From Larus michahellis (Eukaryota > Chordata > Aves > Charadriiformes > Laridae), in contig NC_133914.1 in the NCBI RefSeq assembly GCF_964199755.1, forward strand, positions 248,001 to 312,000: a stretch of 64,000 nt of DNA, in the 5' to 3' direction. Position 1 is the first letter of the stretch; each line of letters starts with the position of its first letter. The translations under genes were made by a program, and so were the position numbers. Below the pieces are notes generated by a model. It was not told where the DNA came from. It did not search any database and saw only the letters and a program-made list of their open reading frames with translations. Positions 1-9,730 of the stretch are shown here, in pieces.

Positions 1-185
1 GTGCTCAGCGGCGATCTCGTAGATGCTAACGTGGAGGGTGGTGTTGGCGTGGCGGGTAACTCCCCGCGCCTTGTAGATGCGAAACTCGGCAGCCGTCACC
101 GACTCGCCCGTGGGCACCTGGGTCAGGTCGAACCTGAACTCCTTCCAGTACGGCTTCGGGGAGAAGATGTCCCGGTCCTGCTCGA
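1..185 (-). CDS. BMP8A: BMP8 exon 2 (partial, runs off the window)
   Basis: The acceptor CACAG lies at 190-186 and the exon begins TCGAGCAGGAC at 185. It encodes V(split)-EQDRD, then [28 protein letters not shown] and [14 protein letters not shown], part of the latency-associated prodomain. In BMP7 this exon is about 195 nt, so only a few codons are missing past base 1. Confidence 0.93.
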
Positions 186-3100
186 CTGTGGAGCCAAGGG
201 GTCAGGCAGGGCTGTGCCGGGCTGTGGTGGCCTTTGCCGCACCCCTGGCCACCCCGACGGGCTGATCAAAGCCTGCAGCCCCCCCCCGCGAGTCCCACCA
301 ACCCCGTTTGTCCCCAATTTGGGGACAAACCTCGCTGGCTCTGGGCCCACTGAGCTCTTGGCAGCTGCTGCTGCAAATTCCCATCTCTCCTCTCCCGAGA
401 GTTTTAATCTTGATGCATCTCCCTCCTAGTTTTGCACAAGGCCCCCCCCTCCCCGACTTTATTTTGCTGTAAACCCACCAGCCTCCCAGTCCTCTTTCTT
501 TATTATTAATTTAAAAAAAAAATAAAATATAAAGCACGAAGGCTTGGCTATGGCGGGCGCACAGAGAAGCTGCCCCTCGTGCTGCAGTTTAGGGGCTGCA
601 GCCCTTCGCTCTCCTCCAAAGGTGAAAACCCCACCCAAATAAACAAGTTTTGGGGGTCAGAGGGACCGTCGTGAGCAGGATTTGGGGTTTTTGCAGCTTT
701 TCTTGCTGCAGGTGCTCAGGGGACAAAATCTGGACAGCCCGGGGCTTGCTGGGGACGTCGCTGGGTGTCGCAGGTCCCCTCCCCCGCTCAGGCTTTGGGC
801 TGCTGAAATACAAAGATTTTCAGCCTACGGGAGTGGGAAAGTTGCCTGGTCACTTCTCTGTTGAAAATAAAACCTCACTTTTTACTGAAAATACCTACTT
901 TCTGCAGAGATCTAGTGCATGTTGGGAAAGAAAAAATCTGATGTTTTTTTTTTTTTATTAAGTCCATAAAACAAAAACTGCCGTCTTTCTTTACGGTGAT
1001 GCAGCCCCACACAGTTTCTCTAATATGTAATTATATTGTTCTTTTAAAATATTCCAGGCTGCCATGACTGAATATAATTAAAGTGATTAAAGCTCCTCCA
1101 GCTTCAGGCACAAAAGGAACGTAACAAATCTGACCCAGTGCTTACTTTTAAAAATAAAACAAACAGATAATGCATGTTATAAATGCAGTTTTTAACTGAT
1201 GCTGGGGGTGGGGGGGGGAAGGAATTCAAAATTTAGTGTACCATAAAGTTGCTGTCCCCGTTAATGCGGGGGGAGCAGCGTGGAGCATCTCTCCAACCCG
1301 AACACTGAGATTTTAGTTTATGCATCCATGGGTTGTTTGGGTTTTTTTCTTTCTTTTTTATTTTTTTTCTTTTTTTTTTTTTAAAAACCCACATTCCCTC
1401 CAGCTACTGGGCTCACCACAAGTTATGTTACAAAAAAAGCCTGGGGCGGATGCGGAGAACGCTTCCTGCTGCCCGGCCGGTGGCCAGCTGCGGGCGGGAG
1501 GATGCTGCGAGGAGCCGGATCCGGCCCGCGCACCCCTCGGGGGGGGACACATCCCCCCGACCGCGCTGCATCCCCTCGAGGGGCTCCCCGGCCCTTTTCT
1601 GCTTTTTTATTTCTTCCGCTGACCCATCGCTGGTGGTTTAACGCTCTCGGCCCATTAAAGACGCTGCTGAGGCCATCGTTGCCTCACGGATCTTGGAAAA
1701 TCCTTAAATCCCCCCAAAACACAACCAGAGGAATCGCAGAATCACAGAATCGATTGGATTCCCCTCCTTTTTTTTTTTTTTTTTTCACGGATAAACCCCC
1801 AGCGGCAGGTTCCACGGGCGGTCCAGGGGACACCCAGGTACAAAGTGGTGTCCCCTTGGGTATTTTCGGTCACTCAGGTACCTCTCGGGTCAGCCCTTTG
1901 CTCCCTGCCATCAGACGAGGCCCAGCCAGATCGAATTCCGGCTCAGAAACCACCGGGATCTTCACGGGCCAAGTGTCTCCGACAAAGCGATGCTGCGGTA
2001 CCGCTCGGGTGGACCTTGGTCCAGGGAAGGGCAAGGGGAGTTTTGTGGCTGAGCCAAGGAGGTCACAGGGATCCAGCGACACAGGAAAAGCCCCCGGGGT
2101 GATTTTACGCCCCAGGGAAGGGTGAAAACCTTTGCTAAAGAAGCACTTTGTTATGAAACCTTCACATCCGAGCGCTGCAGAGGGGATGGAGGGGGGGGGG
2201 GGCATGAAGGCAGAGTGGGTGAGCGAGGAGGGAAGCCCTGGCCAGGGATGAGAAATGCTAAAGGGGACCGCAATTAGCTGTGTACCTTGATGAACCAAAT
2301 GAGCTGGACTTAACAGCAAGCTGCCCAGTATTTGGGATGAGGCACTGGGAGGAACCCCTGTTTTCTGTGGAGCAGAAGAGGGAACTCCCTTGGAAGGGCA
2401 GGACCGAGGGCGAAGCATCCTCTCCCGTGCCGCAGAGGAGGGCGATGGGGATGGGACCGGCTGCACGGCGTTTAGCGAACAGCAACCCGGGCTGATGATC
2501 AGCAGGTCAGGTGGGGTTTAATATCGCCCTGATTTCTGGCAAAGTGATAAATGACTGCAAAATTACAACCCTGCAGTGGGGGAACGTGTGCTGCATCCCA
2601 AAAGCAGCCAGCGCCCTTTGCCCGGGCAGAAAAGCGGGTGCTAAAATGCTGCTTGGGGGGGGTGTGTGTGAGCAATGGGCCCTCCCCAGAGCCCGTCGCG
2701 CCTGGGAACCTGCTATTGATCGGAGGCGGGTTGAGTCAGCCGCACCGCCAACCCTCAATTATCTGTGGGCGGATTATCCGGATTGTGGATGAGACACACT
2801 AAAAAAACCCAACCCAAGCTCTTTGCTCTCCTTGCCCCCCCTCCTTTGGCATTTACCGTCTCGCCCCTAAAAGCTGCTGCATCTTTCTCCAAAGCTGAAT
2901 GCCGCAACTAAGCGGTGTACTCCCACCAACCCCAAAAAAATTAAAAAAAAAATTATTATATACATATATAAATGGCCGTGCGGCCATGCACGCCCCAGCA
3001 GGGGATGATCAGCCCCGCTGTCTCCCAGCCCCTGCGTGGTCCTGCGCTCTTCCCAGCGGTGGGGCGACAGGGACTGCCTGCCCTTCCTCCTGCTCCCCAG

Positions 3101-6100
3101 GTTAATTTTAGCTGCACTTTTTTGTTGTAAACTTTCTCTGTTTCTATAAACTGTGCATCAGTTGTAATTACTGGTCCTGGCTGCTCCCAATGGTCCCCAT
3201 GATCATTTCAGACACTAAATTAAAAGGAAATGCCAGGATATTCAACCACATCAAGTGCTCTGAATCCTAAAATAGGTTTAAAGGAGATGCGAGGAAGATG
3301 CTGTCCTTCACTTGCAAGCATGAGAAAATAAGCTCCAGAGGCTTTCCGAAGCCGGGGGAGATTCAAGAGTTATCCCAAGCTGCAGTTGAGTCTCTCTACC
3401 AGGCTCCTGCTTCATCTCGTGAGCGCATCCTCCATCCTCCTGAGACGAACACTGGGAGCTGCAGGACACAGGGTTTGGTACCGGGTGCCCCAAGCCTGGA
3501 GGTGAGGCAGCCTTGGCCCCCACTTGCACCCCCCCCGGCTCCCCCAGCCCTACAAACAGCCAGCTGAGCACGGTGTCGCCCGTAGGCCCCAGGGGATTTT
3601 ATTTGCAAAGCTTTTCCCATTTAAAACACACACGGCAGGTGCATACAGAGCACCAACACGTCAGCATGAGCTTGTCCTGTGCTGCTGAGTCCCCACGGAT
3701 GCCCAGAGGAGACACAACGGGCTCTGAAATGAAGTCAGGAGTGGGAAAATCCTCACCCTGCTGCTGCCAGCAGTTGGATTTGGGTGGTATCTATGTGGGG
3801 GTGCAGGTGAGCACCCACTTGGGCACCGAGGCGGGCAGCGGGCGATGCTCTGCCCACGCGGGGAGCGGAGCAGCATGCCCCAACTCCCCAGATAAATCAA
3901 AGAGGGTGCCCTGAGCTCCCACCCCACGCTGACGTCTCCTCGCAGCGCCCGGGGCACCGCAGCGAGTGCCGCCCTGCCTTTGTCCCCCACTGCTCCCCAA
4001 GAAGCAAATATGGTGAAGTCAGGGTTTGCCGGGAAGATGCCCCAACTGCTTCATCCGAAACAGCCGCGGGGGGAGCCCGGCCACATCCCCGGGCAGTGGC
4101 GAGCGCCGGGAGGGAAGGGGAGGCCGTGTGTGTTGTGGTGCTGACGTGTGGTCGTGGGGGGCTTGGGCAGCACTGCGAGCCTCCTCCTCGCCTTCCCGTT
4201 ACAAACGTCTCTGCTCCCTGATTATACCCTGCACGTAACCGTGACTCACGGCTGGTGGCTCAGCCCCGGCCGAGAAGAAACCTCCAAGCCCATCCTTACC
4301 CCAGGCTTAAAAATACAACCCACCTGACTGCTTCAGTTAGCACACAGAAATAGCAGGGGTCAGGTTTATATGGAGAGCTTTATCTTCACGCCGAGAGGCA
4401 GCAAGCAGGATGGGATGGGTGGATCCGTCATCACCAAACCCAAATGAAGGTGCCTGGTGGTGGCCACCCATCGCCTGGGGGCCCTCACTGGCCCTGGTCC
4501 TGCCGCTTGCCCAGGCCAGCAGGGAGGGTGCCCGCCCAGACCGGGACGTGTTTGCACGCCAGGGAGGTTTGTCGTTTCCCCTTCCCAGGAAAAAAGGTGT
4601 GCCGTTGGGAGCCGCGCTCCGGCCTGGCTCACACAGGGCTCCGGGGTGGCTGGGAGCAAAGAGGTCCAAGTGCCCAATAGAGCACCGACTTACCCCATTT
4701 GCATGCCCCATCAGGGTAATTGTGCAGGAAATTATGCATGCAAATGAAAGCTAGCCTTCTCCCACAAAAATTTATTTAATTAACATGAAGGGGCTGACGC
4801 AGCCGCAGAAATCAAAGCCATTCAAATTGAAGGCTGGAACTCTGTTCCCCAACTCTCCTGGCTGCTCCAGGAGCACCGGGAAGGGGAATGGTGCCAGCAC
4901 CCCTGTGCCAGCACCGACACCTCCCACACGGCTCCCCAGTCCCCCCCGCAAACACCCCACCCTGGCTGTCATCAAACCTGGCCATTTTAAAGCACTTTTT
5001 GGTACTTGTGTGGTCTTGAGTGTTGACGAGCTGGGATTTGGTGTCCCAGTGTCACCTCCCTTGGTCCTGGCTTCCTTGGGATGCTGAGCCCCTGAGCCCC
5101 GAGGGCTGGGTGCTGGGTGCCTGCTCCCATGGGCACCCCCTGACCACCGCTGGGTGCAGCAGGGTCTGTCCCAGGGAGCTCCTTGGCCTCTTTGCATCCG
5201 CAGGTGGTACAGGGGATGTAAGAATGGATGGAGAGGATTTGGCAGACGTCACCACAGCCCTTCCTCACCCTTACCTCCTCCTGAGGGTGCAGGTCCCCTC
5301 CCTGCCTGGGCTCCCCAGGGAGGGTTTCTCCCCGTGCTCAGAGCGCTGGCTGTGGGGGACCCTTAACACCCCTTAAAACGATGAGCAGCAGCAGGGAAAA
5401 GCTCAGTATCCGAATGCCTGGTCTGCTCAACATGCTGGGTTCAGGACACCCCAGTGCCCGCCCTTGCAGGGGGACCCCTTGCACCCCAAGTGCTCGCGGC
5501 CCCGCTGATGCTGGCTGGAAATAGCTCTGCTTTCACTGACGCTCACGCAACTGCCTGGAAATGGGACGGTGGCTGGAGCCGGGCATAGCTCAGTAACCAG
5601 CTGGACGGGATTCCAGCAATAATTAGCAACCTTGAGGATTTTATTTTGAACCGTGATTCAGTGTCCCACCGCGGGTAATTTGGTCCACCCTGCTGCTGGC
5701 ACGAGAGCTGCTGTCCTGCCTGCCTGCCCCGCTCGCTCGTGTGTGCCCACCGAAATGGGAGTGCGGGGTGGGCAACGCGGCCCCCTGGAGCAGGACGAGC
5801 TTGCCTCATCCCATGGTGGTTTCCAGCCTCCCTCCGCTGTGTTATGATGGAGATAGCGCCCAGGGGACGCAGCCCAGTTCATTGCAACCTGCGGACAAGC
5901 TCAGCGAGTTGACCCAGCTTACTCCCAGACCACTCTCACTACATGATTTTCCCCCTCTCCATCGCCACTTTTTAAAGCAGAGCTGGGTTTTGTGCTGGCC
6001 GGGGACCACAGAGACTCTCTCCCAGCACCCAGGGTGCAGCCCCATGGCCACTGTGTCCCTCGCAGACGGCCTCCTGCCGCAGTTCAGCTCAGCTCTGTGC

Positions 6101-7094
6101 TCAAGAGGCTTTTCCGAGCAGGGGCACACGAGGAAGCACCCCGGGACCGAGGGATGCTCGGAGCCGTCGGTGCAACAGCTGCGGTCCCCTGCCTGCAGCC
6201 AGGGACGAGGTTTGGCTGGGGCTCGGTCCCGCAGCCCGGGTTCGGTGCCGCTCCCGGCCCCGGCAGCGCGGCCGCCGCCGCCCCGTGTGCCCCGTCCCGC
6301 CGTGCGCTGCCCCCCGGTGCCTCCCGAGAGCTGCGGGCGGCGGCCCCGAGCGCGCCGGGGAGACGCGCTGCCTTGCGCGGGGCTCGGCCGCCGCCTCCGC
6401 CCCCGGTCCTGCCCGTGCGCCCCGGTCCGCTGCGGTCCCCCGGTCCTGCCCCGAGCTCCTCTGGTCCTCCCGGTCCTGTCCCGGTCCCCTCGGTCCTGCC
6501 CAAGCCGTCTGGATCCTGCTCGTTTCCCCCGGTCCCCCCGCAGGCTCCGGTCCCTCCGGTGCGCCCCGGTCACCGCCAAGATCCTGCCCGCACGCCCCGG
6601 TGCCCCCGCGGGCTCCGGTCCTCCCGGCGCGACCCGGTTCCCCCGGTGCCCCCGGTGCGGCGCTCACCCACGTTGACGAGGCTGACGACGGTGTCGGCGC
6701 GGCTGACGACGCTGCCGGGCGGGGGGCTCTGGGTGCTGAGCCCGGTGAGCACCGGCCGCGACACCGCCGCCTCCTCCTCCTCCTCCGCCTCCTCCTCGCC
6801 GGCCACGGCGTGGTAGAGGTCGAGCATGAAGAGCGGCGCGGCGGCGGCGGGGGCGCGGGCGGCGGCGGGGGTCCGCGGCCGGGGCCGGCCGGGCAGCCCC
6901 AGCACGGCCAGGATCTCCCGCTGCACGTCCCGCCGCTCGCCGCCGCTCAGCCGCCGCTGGAGGAAGCCGGCGGCGTGGAGGCGGCGGCGGAGGACGCTGC
7001 CGCTGCCCAGCTGGCACAGCACCGCCGCCGCCCACAGCAGCGCCAGGGCCCCCAGCGGACCCCGGCCCGCCGCCGCCCCGCCACCCGGCCCCAT
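1..7094 (-). CDS. BMP8A: Bone morphogenetic protein 8, 5' part of gene (exons 1-2)
   Basis: Secreted TGF-beta superfamily ligand precursor; only the prodomain start is in the window. The coding parts are 7094-6668 and 185-1, and the rest of the gene lies beyond base 1. Exon 1 has a hydrophobic leader, then [20 protein letters not shown] and [12 protein letters not shown], the hallmark prodomain helix and core of the BMP5/6/7/8 group. Exon 2 carries [12 protein letters not shown] and [10 protein letters not shown]. The junction splits a Val codon (G|TC), as in BMP7, and restores VNV-VEQD. The choice of BMP8 over BMP5/6/7 rests on GLPGRPRPR followed by an Ala/Pro stretch, and on its position directly downstream of MACF1 as in mammals. 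Whether to call it BMP8A or BMP8B cannot be decided, since the mammalian pair is a later duplication. Signalling normally goes through type I/II BMP receptors and SMADs. Confidence 0.93.
4690..4800. promoter_or_regulatory. Candidate conserved regulatory block with inverted octamer sites
   Basis: ATTTGCAT at 4697-4704 and ATGCAAAT at 4738-4745 form an inverted pair of POU-type octamers. Between them is GGTAATTG (homeodomain-like), and AT-rich ATTTAATTAA follows. The block stands out from the GC-rich intron around it. Function is inferred. Confidence 0.3.
6405..6660. repeat. GC-rich degenerate tandem repeat at BMP8 intron 1 start
   Basis: Variants of CCGGTCCTGCCC and CCCCGGTGCGCC recur every 12-30 bp immediately after the exon 1 donor on the gene strand. 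Copies are imperfect. Confidence 0.6.
6668..7094 (-). CDS. BMP8A: BMP8 exon 1 (start codon, signal peptide, prodomain start)
   Basis: The ATG at 7094-7092 opens 142 codons plus one base before the donor GTGAGC (intron from 6667). Residues about 10-32 are a hydrophobic leader ([17 protein letters not shown]). The prodomain [20 protein letters not shown] and FMLDLYHAV follow. A run of acidic residues (EEEAEEEEE) precedes [12 protein letters not shown] at the exon end. The start was chosen because the leader follows it directly and the upstream frame is low-complexity GC-rich sequence. Confidence 0.95.
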
Positions 7095-8109
7095 GGCACC
7101 GCCGCCGCCCGGGACCCCCCCCCCCGCCCGCTGCGGCGCGGCACGGCCCCGGGCACGGTCCCGGTCCCGGCGGGGCGAGGGAAAGGGACGGTCCCGCCGG
7201 CGGCACCGCCCCGGCCGCGGCTCCGGGACGCCCCGGCCCTCCCCGCCCGGCGGCCCCGGGGCACGGGGTGCATCGCTGGGCATGAGAACCCGTGGGCAGC
7301 CATCACTAGGGATGCTCACCCTCGTGGGCAACCGAATCCATGGGCACCCAGCCCCTGTTGATGCTCAAACCGACGGGCATCCGCTCCCGTTGACACATCC
7401 ATGGGCACCCACCCCGTGGATGCTCACCCTTGTGGGCACCCAAACCCATGGGGGGCACTCATCCCTAGAGATGCTCACCCTCATGGGCACCCAGACCCAT
7501 GGGCGCTCACCCCTACTGACACTCAAACCCATGAGCATCCAACCCCATTGACACCCGCCCCTATGGATGCTCACCCTTGGGGGCAACCAAACCCACGGGC
7601 ACCCACCCTCACTGACACCCAACCCCATGGGCATCCAACCCTACAGATGCTCACCCCCACGGGCACCCAAACTCTGCATCCACCCTTACAGGAACCCGCT
7701 TCAGCAGCACCATCCCCATGGGCAAACCAACAGCTCCTCACCCGGTGTACCCACCCGCACGGACACCCACCCTCGTGGACACCGACCTCACTGAGCACCC
7801 ACCTCACCAACACCCAGTGCCACGGGCACACACCTCACCGGCCTCTCTCACTGGCAAACACCCACTCCAGCAGGTACCCTCATCGGTTGGCTTCCTCGCC
7901 GTGTGCGCGAGGCGAGGCACCCACCACTGTGCACCCTCGCCAGCACCCACCCACCCACTCGGGCCTTTTAATTTTGAGGTTGGTGGTTCCCTGCTCCCTT
8001 CTGCAAAGAAAACCGGGTGCAGACACACCAGGGCTGGCGCAGGCGTTGCCTCCCCGCACGGGACGAACAGCTCCAGCTCTTGTATTTACAAAGCTAACAC
8101 TGTGGAATA
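7095..8109. other. MACF1-BMP8 intergenic interval
   Basis: About 1 kb separates the MACF1 cleavage region from the BMP8 start. The half next to BMP8 is GC-rich promoter sequence, the middle is a minisatellite, and the rest is unremarkable. No separate gene is supported. Confidence 0.75.
7281..7800. repeat. Degenerate ~30-bp minisatellite between MACF1 and BMP8
   Basis: About 15-17 imperfect units share GGGCACCCAACCC and GATGCTCACCC cores, spaced roughly 30 bp apart. On the plus strand it reads open as His/Pro/Thr-rich text (NPWAPTP, HPHGHP), which is the translation of the repeat and not evidence of a protein. Confidence 0.8.
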
Positions 8110-8127
8110 AAGTAGGAGGCAAGATTG

Positions 8128-8133
8128 TTTATT
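8128..8133 (-). terminator. Distal MACF1 polyadenylation signal AATAAA
   Basis: AATAAA on the minus strand, with GTGTTAGCTTTGT 25-40 nt downstream as a candidate GU-rich element. Last signal before the intergenic minisatellite. Confidence 0.55.
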
Positions 8134-8335
8134 ACCGCAAGCAATTTTAATACAAAAATGTGTCTGGTTTTTAAACAATTCATTGGTAGAGCTTCAGTTT
8201 TGCCTCAATTTAAACCAATTGAGAGAATCACACAGCAACATGGTCAGAGCCGGAGAGGAAGAATATTTAATAAATACGGGAGCTCTGGAGAGCCCTCTCC
8301 CCCGGCCCGTCTCCTGGTCACTTGGTCAGTTTGAT

Positions 8336-8341
8336 TTTATT
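8336..8341 (-). terminator. Alternative MACF1 polyadenylation signal AATAAA
   Basis: Canonical hexamer in the 3' UTR; use is uncertain. Confidence 0.35.
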
Positions 8342-8807
8342 ACAAAGAAAAAGTAGCGTACAAAAGCGAGACAGGACTTGTAGCGAGTGTGCTGGTGAGA
8401 CTCAATTTCAAGGACAAGCAACTGTGCGTGTAAGTCCAGATTTCTTCTAGGAGCAGAGGTCACATCAATCTCAGCCTGGTTGGAAGTGGAATGACCAGTT
8501 AAATAATAAATAGGAAAAAAAAAAGAGATGCAGATAAATAGCAATTCTGTAAGGAACATCTTGGGTCGGTCTCTTAGGCCATCAATCCAGAAGAATCCTC
8601 TAATCTGTAGGACCCACCACCGCTAAGGGACGTGTCTGAGCGATCCCGACCTGCAATCTTACCAGCGTGCTCTCCTCGGGCCGGCTTCGGCGTGAACCCC
8701 CCCCGGAAATAACCCATCACCATTTGTTTGTTCTTTAAAAACGAAGTTGCCGGGACAGTATTTTCAAGACAGCAATTGTCATGACCTTTGCTGTAGTGTG
8801 TGCAAAT

Positions 8808-8813
8808 TTTATT
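8808..8813 (-). terminator. Proximal MACF1 polyadenylation signal AATAAA
   Basis: Canonical hexamer in the middle of the 3' UTR; use is uncertain. Confidence 0.3.
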
Positions 8814-9114
8814 AAGTCAAACCCCGCTTTCTTCAGGTAAAACCACATATCTTTAAAAAAATGGAAACATAAGCCCCAAGTCCCCTCACCTCATGTTTCT
8901 CTGGTTGAGGTATCTGTGATTTACAAAAAGAGAGTTCCTTGAACACTGTAGGATTCAGGTCTTTGTTTTTTAAATATAATTTACCTTGCTGAGACAGCAA
9001 GTTAAGTTTATAAAGATGCATTTAGGAAACAATCCTAAAAGATAAAGCAGGTTCGCACCCTGCACCGCGCAGAAATCCTATTTATATTTTAGTTTTTCTT
9101 TACACTTTCACATC

Positions 9115-9180
9115 TTGACCTTTTTTTTTTGCTTCCTTTTTTTTTTTCTTTTTCTTTTTTTTTTTTTTTTTTCTTTCTCT
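9115..9180 (-). repeat. A/G tract in the MACF1 3' UTR
   Basis: The plus strand is almost pure T with C interruptions, so the message carries about 60 nt of A with scattered G. It may be polymorphic. Confidence 0.85.
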
Positions 9181-9473
9181 CCCACATTTCAGTTTTCCAG
9201 GCCCCTCTCTGAACAGGGGTCACCGAGAGGCAATTTTTATCTACATAAATATTCACATGAAAATAGTAACTTACAAAAAAGGAAAAAAAAAAAACCAAAA
9301 CCAAAAAACCCAAATAAGGCAGCTTCATAACACAACTTTCTTTTACACTTTTAACAATATAGTTTCTCCCATTTAGAATAAATATACATCCAATGTACGT
9401 AGAAGGGTTAAAAATTGGACACAGGTTGGGTTTTGTTGGGTTTTCTTTCTTTCAGGAGGGCGTGGCTACAGTA

Positions 9474-9730
9474 TTATCTTTTAGGGCCTGGAGTTTTTGG
9501 GGTGCCAGTGGTTGTTTTCTTGGACATGGTTGGGATTTTGGAGGGTTTGGCCACCCCCCGGCGGGAGCCGCCCTGCCCGCCAGCCACGCTGCTCTCCGAA
9601 GTGTCCGAACACGCCGACTGCGTTTCCAGCAGGTCAAAGTCGGAGGCGTCGCTTCCCCGCCGGCTGCTGGCCCGGCTGCCTGTGCGGCTCCCGGCGCGGC
9701 TGGTGGGACGACTGGCTGTTTTCTTAGGAT
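9474..9730 (-). CDS. MACF1: MACF1 E42, last coding exon with GSR repeats and SxIP
   Basis: 257 nt; AT completes Asp, then 84 codons and TAA at 9476-9474. Gly-Ser-Arg repeats [20 protein letters not shown] bind the microtubule lattice. [20 protein letters not shown] is diagnostic for MACF1. [11 protein letters not shown] holds SKIP, an EB1-type end-binding SxIP motif flanked by basic residues. Ends TPGPKR. Acceptor TTGCAG. Confidence 0.98.

Larger units (their letters stand above)
186..6667 (-). other. BMP8 intron 1
   Basis: No exon is recognised here. It contains T-rich runs near 1338-1382 and 1768-1787, a very short CR1-like tail near 1733-1760 on the reverse strand (repeated AGAATC/ACAGAATC), and a candidate regulatory block with paired octamer sites at 4697-4745. 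A GC-rich degenerate tandem repeat lies at 6405-6660. Open frames within it look like GC-rich chance frames. Confidence 0.8.
6220..7290 (-). promoter_or_regulatory. CpG island over BMP8 exon 1 / probable promoter
   Basis: Dense CpG and G/C runs cover exon 1 and about 200 bp on either side. No clear TATA box is seen upstream of 7094. The part above 7094 is the likely core promoter; the transcription start cannot be fixed from sequence alone. Confidence 0.6.
8110..9473 (-). other. MACF1: MACF1 3' UTR
   Basis: AT-rich, about 1.36 kb. On the gene strand it contains a long A/G tract (9115-9180). AATAAA signals lie at 8813-8808, 8341-8336 and 8133-8128, the last followed by TTCCACAG and a GT-rich stretch. 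The most distal signal gives the end at about 8110; shorter forms are possible. Confidence 0.7.

Noticed and set aside
5584..5610. tRNA-like word GGGCATAGCTCAGTAACC
   Set aside because: No acceptor stem, T-loop or matching arms around it.
7401..8150. 249-codon plus-strand open frame rich in His, Pro and Thr
   Set aside because: It is the translation of the minisatellite, with no domain, no upstream promoter and period-locked composition.
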